DNA from: Zygaena filipendulae
Taxonomy: Eukaryota; Arthropoda; Insecta; Lepidoptera; Zygaenidae
Assembly: GCA_907165275.2 (NCBI GenBank)
Contig: OU015650.1
Coordinates: forward strand, 10,260,001 to 10,324,000
DNA length: 64,000 nt
Direction: 5' to 3'
Below the pieces are notes generated by a model. The model made no database searches and was not told the origin of the DNA. It saw only the letters and a program-made list of their open reading frames with translations. Of the stretch, positions 44,301-54,100 are shown one piece after another. Made by a program: the position numbers and the translations under genes. Each line of letters opens with the position of its first letter. Positions within the stretch are counted from its first letter, which is position 1.

Positions 44301-44586
44301 TGAGTTTCACTGAGTTCAGTGTTCACTCCGCAGTACTTGTAACCCATTGTTTATATGCTTGTAATTTATTAGTAAAGATTAGTAACCAGTAAACTTATTT
44401 GAAATAATAAATCTAAAATCTTTTTTTTCAGAAACTGTAAATATCAAAAATATTACCTTCAAAAGTGGCAACTTGACCTGTTTAGAACTTTTACAATTGT
44501 TGAACAAGCACATTACATCATTAGCTCCAGTTGAGCAGCCAGTTACAACAATAAAAACCAAACTAGAGAAAAAGAAGGGTAAATAA
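41378..44586 (+). CDS. Mitochondrial large ribosomal subunit protein mL53
   Basis: Exons 41378-41523, 41658-41785 and 44432-44586; 429 bases, 142 residues, ending TAA. mL53 is a mitoribosomal 39S protein specific to mitochondria of animals and relatives. I see its hallmarks: an N-terminal stretch with many basic residues, VKFDPFGDNVTHTRNFLHYL, LTNPNCVLKTEIVCDRQEPT and the C-terminal LTCLELLQLLNKHI helix, which align with human MRPL53 (VQFCPFEKNVESTRTFL, TALEMLTAFASHI). A Lys-rich tail ends it. The length is close to human (112) plus an N-terminal extension. The second intron (2.6 kb) is filled with transposon sequence, including a large inverted repeat. The stop codon lies two bases before the ATG of the next ORF. 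A weak ATTAAA at 44827-44832 follows both. Confidence 0.9.
41828..41945 (-). mobile_element. Helitron-like fragment in the mRpL53 intron
   Basis: Minus orientation: CTAGCTGTTCCCTGCGGTTT, then CACCCGC, with CACCTCTGACAATGAGTTCC and TTCATGATTATTGG. The 5' part is lost. It begins about 45 bases after the exon-2 donor. Beyond it, 42000-43730 holds diverged repeats (a GGGACTAAATAAG inverted motif at 42335-42405) and no gene. Confidence 0.6.
43731..44300. mobile_element. 570-bp inverted-repeat element in the mRpL53 intron
   Basis: Arms of about 150 bases: TCCCATCAAAACATAAATGT, GTCGACTTCGCCGAC and CAAGTTCTGTAGATAATCC on the left, the complement on the right ending TTTTTGATGGGA. The centre is an AT-rich AATAATA run with no coding capacity. 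The right end lies about 130 bases before the last mRpL53 exon. Confidence 0.85.
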
Positions 44587-44588
44587 AA

Positions 44589-44768
44589 ATGGTCCGTTCC
44601 AAGAAAGGCAATCTTCATGTTGTGGAAGAGATATACAATCAAATACCTGCATTCACAGATGTCTTTTCAGAAGACACGTTTTACATATTTGTTGTGTTCT
44701 TTGTTCTATCGACAATTCTGGTAGCCTTTATACTATCTAGATTTATAACCATTAAACCTAAAGAGTAG
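44589..44768 (+). CDS. 59-residue single-pass membrane microprotein, second cistron after mRpL53
   Basis: The ORF starts with ATG two bases after the mRpL53 stop and ends TAG. The protein has a soluble N-terminal half (MVRSKKGNLHVVEEIYNQIP) and one hydrophobic helix at about residues 31-51 (FYIFVVFFVLSTILVAFILS), then a short basic tail (RFITIKPKE). I do not recognise it. The topology is that of a small tail-anchored protein. It has no promoter room of its own and lies in the mRpL53 last exon, so it should be translated from the same mRNA by reinitiation or leaky scanning, as in known insect dicistronic genes. Coding status is supported by its clean frame, the ATG context (AAA before ATG) and a sensible topology. 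Similarity search and transcripts are needed for proof. Confidence 0.7.
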   Translation: MVRSKKGNLHVVEEIYNQIPAFTDVFSEDTFYIFVVFFVLSTILVAFILSRFITIKPKE

Positions 44769-44826
44769 ATATTATTAGTTGTATACACATGTCGTATTGG
44801 CTATGTTTGTAACCAAAAACTTTATT

Positions 44827-44832
44827 ATTAAA
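44827..44832 (+). terminator. Candidate poly(A) signal for the mRpL53/microprotein transcript
   Basis: ATTAAA 59 bases after the microprotein stop, followed by T-rich and GT-containing sequence at 44869-44895. No earlier AATAAA occurs after the mRpL53 stop, which supports one mRNA for both ORFs. Confidence 0.45.
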
Positions 44833-45087
44833 TATTGCCCTTAGAAATTCTGAGATGAAAAGTACTCTTTTTTTTCGTGATTGTTTTCTGTGTGAAAAGG
44901 TCCTTAGTTTTTACTTTTTAGTTCCATAAGAAGGGTTTTTTCAGTGGCACTATTCATACATACCCAATAATATACTATAAAAATTCAAGTAATGAATTCC
45001 TAGTAACACAAAGGATAAAGATTCTTATTCTTATTAGCTCTTAATGAATTTTTTTATTGACAACACAGGTCCTTACTCATTAGGTGT

Positions 45088-45093
45088 TTTATT
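45088..45093 (-). terminator. Candidate poly(A) signal for eIF3e
   Basis: TTTATT on the plus strand reads AATAAA on the minus strand, 59 bases after the eIF3e stop. A second candidate is at 45053-45058. The mRpL53 and eIF3e transcripts would then converge without overlap. Confidence 0.5.
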
Positions 45094-45151
45094 AGCTCTT
45101 TTAATGATATTGTCTTATAATTTTGTAATGAAATGTGTTTATAAACAAATC

Positions 45152-48100
45152 TTATTGGAAGTCCTGCCCTCCCCAACGTGTCTGAAAGAAAAAAAATATC
45201 CATAAATATAATAAATCTGCAAACATGTTTATAAATAAAAGAATCGAGGAATGCCAAAAAGATTCAGTAACTTTTGCCATCCCTCTATAAGAAGTTATGA
45301 TCATTTATTTTTTCGGACGTATTCGAATGATACTGGTAGATAGATATATTTACATAAGGAATTTTTCATTTTATAGCATATGGCTTTAATGAAACCGAGA
45401 CCCGTAGTGGTCGTAGCCCCTTATTATTTACTCGCATTTCCATCTATGACCGTCGATATAAAAAACTAATTTCATTCATAAAATGATTGTTGTCAGTAGC
45501 GCTAGACCCTAGCCTAGGTTGACCGGATGGAGCCCCTAAACCGATTCGTTGCGGATGGCACGACAGGCGTGTCATCATTCTTTTTAAAAACTATACGTTT
45601 GAAGCAGACAAGTGAAATTAAAGAAAAAAAGTGTTGTGGAACATTGTTAGAACTCAGTTTCTGTGCCTCGTATTTTCCGAGATAGTTATAAGCTTTCGAA
45701 AATTTTACTTTTATGAGATTTTACGCCCTGCGTGATGAGCCAAGTTGACATTCTACAATCGTTAACGCATAGAAAACTTTGGTCAGTGGCCAATCAAAAC
45801 TCGAGCTTTACGTGACCACTTGAAAACTAAGTTTTGATTGGCTGACCAAGTGACATGACGATTCGTTACCTATGTTTTCTATGCGTTAACGATTGTAGAA
45901 TGTCAACTTGGCTAACCACGCTGTTCTTTCCTACTAGCACATTCTTGTGTACCTCAAGAATGCATAAAAAAAAATTAAAAGGTGACCACTAATTTTTACA
46001 CATTTGAAAGAAAAAAACAATAATCCAAAGTCAAGCTAAGCCAAAGACATTATAAGTAGGTATTAGTAATTTACTGAGCTAAGCCTAGGTCAGTAAATTT
46101 TAATTTCGCTGTTTCTTGGGAGAACACTGCAAACTTGCAACATCTCTGTTTTTGGTAAACATGGTAACACGTTGGTTTTGTAAACATATTTCAACTAGCT
46201 GTACTCCGCAGTTTCACGCGCGTTAGGTTCGAAATTCCCGCAGCAACTCCAATGCGACGTAGTCTAATTTACTCCTTATAACATCAGTGAATGTCCCGTC
46301 AAAATCGGTCCAACCGTTTCGGAGATTCACCCCTGTGAGTTTCGGGATTCCCGCAGGAACTCCAAAACTCTTTCACATTCTTCTCCTTCCAATAACAAAC
46401 ACAACAAAAAAGAATTAGGGAAATTGGTCCAGCCGTTCACGCGCGGCGTGACGCCGTGATTCCATAGGGATTCATTTTTATATATTACTAGCTGTGCCCG
46501 CGGTTTCACCCGCGTGAGTTTTGAGATCAGGAACCTTTGCGGACGCAGGCAGAACAACCCGCCTAAGTTTCATCACAATGGGACCAGTGGTTTCAAAACG
46601 CATAGAGACAGACAGACAAACATTCATTTTTATTTATAAAGAAGAATAGATGAAGCTATCGGTCTAAAGGTAATATCTCTATGGCTACCATTATATTACA
46701 ATTGAATACATTAAGTCTTAATAGATGGAATTAACAGCCGCGCTCAGGGTCGTTTTAATGATTACGTCTTTACTTAAAATTAAAACATTAAAACATCATT
46801 AAAAGGACTAAGTGCGGCCGTATGACTTCGATATTGCATGGCGTAAAATATCGTGTCATCATTACCCAACTGAGTCGATAATTTGTCGCTTTAATACAAA
46901 GTCCGAGTAGTAGTAAATGGGTGCAGGCGTCAGTAAGTACGCATCCCGTACTACGCCACCAGTCGGACATTCGGACCTCCGGTTCATATGACTTTTTGTA
47001 TTCGATTTGTGTATTGAATACATGGAGTACATATTGGTCCGAGTCAATGACAACTGAACGCCACTCATAATAAAAGCAGCCGGCGCGAACCAATAATAAT
47101 AATCGTTCCAAAAACCATTAATTATTTAACCAATAAGCGCGCACCTATTACCTACGCAGTGACGGAAAATTTCACCGTGCGATAAAGAAATTCGTTTTAA
47201 AAATCATGGCTGAAGGCACACAAGACGTGTCATTAATTCATATGGTGCTCAGCACGACAGTCGTGTCACGAAATATTTGTTCAACGCCAAAGAGTCTACC
47301 TACAGATTGAAGTTTACGAAAAATTAAGTCCCGCAATGAATCGGTTTAAAAGAGTTTTGTACTAACATCTTAAGGCCTTTTGCACATTATCAGACGAGAA
47401 AGTTTTTAGTATGCGCGTGTCTTATCCGACATAAGATTTTTTTTTTGTAATATGTATGGTCTCATATAACAATCAAAGCGACTGGACGCCTTATAAAGAC
47501 ATTTCTTATAAGACATGATTTTTTTTTTATAATGTGCAAAAGGCGTAACAGTAACACGGATACAGTATAGAAAACGTACGTCTTGGTTGCGGGTCTTGTG
47601 CTTGCGCTCGACCAGCGAGGTGAGCGCCTCGGAGCGCACGGCGAGCGAGTCGATGCGCTCCACCAGCTGCTGGTAGGGCGACAGCGGCTGCGCGCCCATC
47701 ACCACGTGGCCCAGCTTCGAGTCGATCTTCGCGTCCAGCCGCGCGTTGCGGATCAGGTTCACGATCCAACACTCCGCTTCGTCGGGCTGCATGTTGAGAT
47801 TTTCAGCCAACATCCTGCATTGAGACGGTTATAATATTATTTACTAGCCGTTTCTCACGGATACATCCGCGCGCATTACGGCTTTCCCCCTGAAACTTAC
47901 ACTTTGCCGGGATGTAAAGTAGGCTATGTCCTATTCCTGGACCTGAATACAGTGTCTATATAAAGTGCAGAAACTAGACAAATTTTATCGACGAGAAAAA
48001 CCATTAAAAAATCAGGTTCATTTTGCATTTTATAACCAGCTTCAACCCTTGTAAAGAAAACCTTGTAACTTTTTAACTCTTTAGTGTTAAAAGAAAAAAA

Positions 48101-51100
48101 AAATTAATGATAGGCAGTAACGATAAATAGTAAATTTTACAACAAGTGCACAAATCGAACCATTTTTATCCGAGACTTTTAGCAGCCCGAGCCGAAGGCG
48201 AGGGCCGATAGTAATGTCGAGGATAAAAATATGGTTTTGTGGACGAGTTATAAACTCGGCTTTTCACTTCGATTGCGAGGAAATAAAACAGTAGTATAAC
48301 ATAACATTTTCTTTAATTAAAATTCAAAGTAAAATTAATACAGTTTTGAATACTGGAGGAAATTGTTTTTCCCGGAAATTGTTTTCCTGGAATATTAACA
48401 GTATTTATGTCTTAAAAAAACATTTGGCAGATAAATTAAAGAAAATATTATGAAATATCTAATTCTATCTATGAACTTCATATTGCTTGGCTAATGCACT
48501 TGCGCATAAAATTCGATTTTGTGCAGCCTATATCCTGCACAAACAAGCACTTTCAGAGCATGAGAAGTGAAAATACAATTTATCATGAAAGGAAAAAAAA
48601 CACGATCAATTAAAAGTTACAAAGATTTACGAAAATTCTGTTTATTTTTTTCAACTTTTTCTCATTAATTGTAGAAATTTTCGTAAGTACCTACCTTAGT
48701 TTTTTCTGAATTTTTATTATAATTTTTCTCATCGATAAAATTGGGCTTGGTTTCCCTATTTCCATATTATGTGCACTTTATATGTGCCTAATTTTAACAA
48801 AATGTTTTCGGCTATTCCAAAAATTAAATCACAAAAAAGGCAGTTTTCTCTACATACTACATATTACAGACAACTTAAACGTTGGTCCAATTGTACTATT
48901 AGGTAAATGTTAATAGTAAAATGACCAGAACTGATTTATAGAATCCAGACAGAAACAAATGTATGTTATTGCTTATAATTATTCCTATAACCCATTAAAG
49001 CTTCGATTACATACCCAATACTGATAACTTGATGAATACGGCAAAAGGTTTCGAAGATCATCAAACGTGCATTCTCAACGAACTCTTCCAGGCACGCTAT
49101 CAGGAAGAAATCCGTCAGCAGCACGGCCTGGCATTGGTTCAGTTTCCGCCGAGCTGCTTCGAAATCAAAGTTCACGAACAGATGTTCAATAAACTCTGTG
49201 ATAGGGTCTCTAAAAAAAAAAAAAACAATTCGCCATAAAGTTTACTAAACTTAGTTTATTATAATATAATCATAAAATATTAAACCAAAAGGAGATGCCA
49301 TTGACGGACGACGCCTTCCACCAAGAGTACGGCTCATACTCGGCCGTGTAGTAATATTATAAGGTAAAGTTTGTATTGTTAAAATATGTGTGCGTATCTC
49401 CTTAACTTTGAGTTGTGAGTGTGACTAATGACGCGGCTCAATGGTAAGTGTGCGACTGTGCGTTACCTCACCAGCGGCCGGCAGGTTGCGCCGATGGCGT
49501 TTCCTTGGTTAAATTAATACTCTAAAGATTGAATAGACATGACATTTACCTATAAGTGTACGCTTCTTGCTGTATGACCTTGACGAGGTCCTTGAGAGCG
49601 TTCCTGCGCGATCTGTTAATGATAACTGCGGTCGCTAGGTAGCGCATAATGTGTGGGCACATTGTCTGAATGGCATTCAGGTACCTATAAGATAAATTAC
49701 TTTATTATATTACAAATATTCAAGCATTTTATGTATGTAATTATTTTTAACCCCAGATGCAAACAGAGGGGTGTTATAAGTTTAACTGAGTGTCTGTAGC
49801 ATGAAAATCCCCAAACGGCTAAACCGATTTAGTATGTTTGAAAGACGACTTGATCGAGAATGTTCTTAGCTATGATTTGTGATTAGCAATCTTGGTCTTA
49901 GTCTTGCGAGACGCAAGACTAGCAATTAGATTAGCAAGATTATATTATTGACGGACAGACATGAACAAAAAAAAAGACACAAATTAACATTTACAGAACA
50001 TACGTAATATCTGTCTTTCAACTCTATGTGACATGTTGTTACTTACAAGGGTTTGTACAAGAACATTTCAATGATAAGGTCGCGCCCTTTCACGTGGTTA
50101 AAGAAGACGAACAGTGACCAGTGTATGAGCCAGGTGCGCTGCTGGAGCGCCTGCATATTGCTAGCGGTAGCGCCCGCGCCTCCGTTGTCGATGAACTCGC
50201 GCAACTTGTTCAAATCGTCGAGGGCTCCGTCCCAGTTTTGCACCAGGATCTCGCTGGCCAACTTACCCCACAACACTGATAGGTAATTCTGGGAATAAAA
50301 AAGAGCACTTGCTACTCAGTACACGCAAAAGAAGTGAAGCCTCTTTGCGTTAGAATAACGTTTAAAAACTTTATATTAAAATTAATTGAAATTTTACTGT
50401 CGTCGCGAAGTTTCAAAATTATGTTACCTACATTTGGATAAATACATATCATATTCCTACCTATATAACGATTTTGACAAGCTGATAAAAACAACAAAGT
50501 GAAAAATGTTAGATTAACGTGACCCGAACGCCTGTGGTCAATGTGAATTCGATCATAATTTATTATATCATGTATCAATTTATTATGTTTACGAAAAACT
50601 TTTGTGTAGTACGCGAAGGCGAAAGTCAGAGAGAATAATATGTAATTACTGGCTATTCCCAGCGGTTTCACCCGCGGTAATTTCGGAGTTCCCGCGGCGA
50701 TTCCGAGATAAAAAGTACTCGATGTCCTTCTCTGTATACCTGACAACGTGTATACCAAATTTCATGATGATCGGTTGAGCTGTTAAGGCGTGTAAGCGTA
50801 ACAAACAAACACACATACTCACTTTCGCATATATTATTAGTTAGAATAATAAACATAAAAAAATATTTCCCACAGTTCTGCAAAAAGTTTCACTTCAAAA
50901 AGCAACACCTATACAAACTTAAATGTCGTTAATGGTGAATGATATTTTTTTTAAACTAATAAAACGACAAGTAAATTCTCTTTGGCCAACAAAGCAATTC
51001 TTTGAGAAAGCAGGCTATCGGCTTAAACGTAGTGATTATTATTGATATTATCTTTGATAATGACATTCGCCGAGATGTCAGCAAAATTAATAATTGAGAA

Positions 51101-54100
51101 ATTTGAAACAGGTATTAATTTTAAATCTTTACACGTTACATTTGGTGATGGTGATTCTGATATCAAATATAGTGAATGGTTTGATGGTATAACACTCCAT
51201 AAACGGAAAGAATCGCTCTCACGTTTAGTTGTGAAAATAGTATCGGGAAATGAGATTGATGCTTTTAATCTAGATTCTTGTGCAAAAGCGATTGATGGTT
51301 TAAATACAGCACTCGCTTCAGATCTCTGTGAATATACTGATAGTAGGGACACGTACAGAAGAAATGAAGTTAATGTAGAGAGCAATTTAGATTTTAAACT
51401 ATATGAAACCGGCGAACATGAGAAAGACGTCATAGTCTTCTCTACAGTTCCTTCAGTATATCGCGACATCCCTCTGAATACTGTCAATAGTTTTGTCCAA
51501 TCATATCCCAACAATACGGATAAATCTCTAAGTCCATTAGAGTACAGTCTGGAAAAAGTTAAAGAGAACAACGCCAGAATTATGGAAAATATCCACATGT
51601 TAAATAGAACCTTGAACTATACTAAAAAGAAAGAAAACTTGGAAATGGATTGTACTAAATCAATGCGTTCTTATCCGTGTAACAGCTGCGGTAAATGTTT
51701 TGTATATGAAACTGGTCTTCGGAGGCACTATTCTATGAGACATGCCATGACTGAAGTCCAGCCACGTTGGCAAATAGTGTGGACTTGCTTAGAATGTTTC
51801 CAGGTGTGGCCTCGACATGATCTTGCGGTCAAGCATTCAGTTCAATGTGGCAAATCCAACAACGTCGATTGCGTGCGCGAAATTAAAACTTCGTCACTTT
51901 TGCAGTGTGAATTTTGTGAGAAAGTATTCACAAGTATACCTAGATTATTGAGGCATTCTAAGCTCCACGTTACCACTAGGAATTACGAGTGTAATTCTTG
52001 CGAAATATCATTTTCATCTTACAAAACAGCAGAGCAACACTGGCTATCATGTTCGTGGCTAAAGATGTATTATAGCTTTTCATTGCCCAAACTGCTTCTA
52101 TGCAACACCTGTGATCGGAAGTTCCGAACCTATGATCAATTATACAATCATCGGTAAGTAATTGATACACAAGTAACTATAGGATTTAGGGTGCTTTTAA
52201 ACTAAATTGATAGGTACTACCGACACTACCACACTATCGACACTCGAGATTCAATTACAGTCAATCTGTCAAATCATTGTGTAGGCAGCAGACAAATGAA
52301 GTCTATGCCTTCTACTTGAGGCAATCTGGTGCTTATAAGGAAATAAATCAATTTGGATTAGATTATGTAACATAGATTTGTGTGCAGACACTTTTAGAAA
52401 CCTCCATTTGATAGTACATAAATCAAAGCCAAATTGTCCAATTTTGATCTTCTAAAATGTTTGAAACTGCAAATGTAAGCAAATTAATGTTTTATTTCAG
52501 ATATAAAGTGGGACATTTTATGACAAAAGTTCACTGCAGTCAAAGCATCAACAACTCTGTTGGAGTCCTAGTATATCAATGTGAAATATGTGGCCATTGG
52601 TTTGCATCTACACCACCACTTCAAGCTCATAGAGTTCAATATCATCCACGATATGATAACGCATCTATTATGGGGCTGGCACAAATTGTGAGTTAATATA
52701 AAAATTTACATCTAATTTGTAATAAAATGACATAACCAACATAACTTACTCTCGTGCACCTACAAGAGGCAAATGATTATAAATGATTATAAAAATTTAA
52801 GATACACAAGAAATTAAAAAAAAAATCATTTAGAAAGAAATTTTTATTGCATCATTATTCATTAGGTACATACCTATTTATGTTATTAAGTTCAATTGTT
52901 TACAGGGCTCAAACCATAGTGAAAGCAACGACAACCCTTATGATATGAACAACGAATGTGAGAGTTTTCTCAATCAAATGGAAAATAACTAATATCACTA
53001 GCAAAATGTTTTTTTATTTAATAACTTTTAATAATTTAATGATGCTCAGACAAGATTATTCTTAAGTAATCAAAATGCTCATTAATTCTTTAAATAGTAA
53101 ATTGTTACTTGTTAGAAAAAAATATAGCATATCAAGTAGAGGTCCACAGTGTATTGTCTGGGAAACTATGTAATGGCCCACTGCCTCCACTACATTATTT
53201 ATCGCCGAGTACATACGATTATACGCGATTACGATAGTGTAGAGGGTATACTCGGCGATCAATGATGATCGCCTGCGACCCGTGAATAGGGATGTTGACT
53301 ACTATTGAAAATCAAAATTCTAATTAGTCCGTCAGTTAGAAAATAAAAAAACAATAGACACGTATTTTTTGCTTTTTTTAAATAAATTAAAATATACAGA
53401 GATAAAGCGCATTAAAGTTAAGGATGAGGAGGCCGTGACGTCACTAACCGCAAAACCGCCATACAAATTGTCAGAATAGTGACGTCACTCGAAATTTCAA
53501 CTCAATATATCGCGGTTATTTTTTGATTGCGTAAAAAAAGAAAAAAATACGTGTCCAATATTTTTTAATAATCTACAAGACGGACTAAAAAATAAAAATT
53601 AGTCAACATGCCCATTGTCGGTTTTTGGGCACGCATCAAAGGAAATCGCCTGTGATCGCGTTGAGGTGTCCAAATTATCGCCGATCACACGATCAACGAT
53701 CATCAGCGATAATGTAGTGCAGGCATTATACATTATTACATACCTATATGTATAGAGAATATAACACATACCTTGTCAGTTGGAGGCATCACTAACTGGC
53801 AGAAGTAGAGACATGATGATGATTCATCATAGTTGCCACATTCATATCTGTATTTAGCCAGTTGATACATGCTGTCTATCATTTCAATTTTAAACTGAAA
53901 CAAGAAAGATGAATATAGTTTTAAATACTAATTTGAATAATCATTGGGGAAGTGATACTTTCACAACCAGCGATCGGAGTAGGTACCTAGTGATTTTATG
54001 TACTTGCATGATAGTTTGTGCATAATATCTTAATACAGACTTGCCTTTTTCTGGAAAAAAATCCAGGAATCCTCAAGTATGAGAATTAAAAAGTAAACTT

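Noticed and set aside
51042..51059. Upstream start for the zinc-finger protein (six extra codons)
   Set aside because: The codon is TTG; the first in-frame ATG is at 51060.
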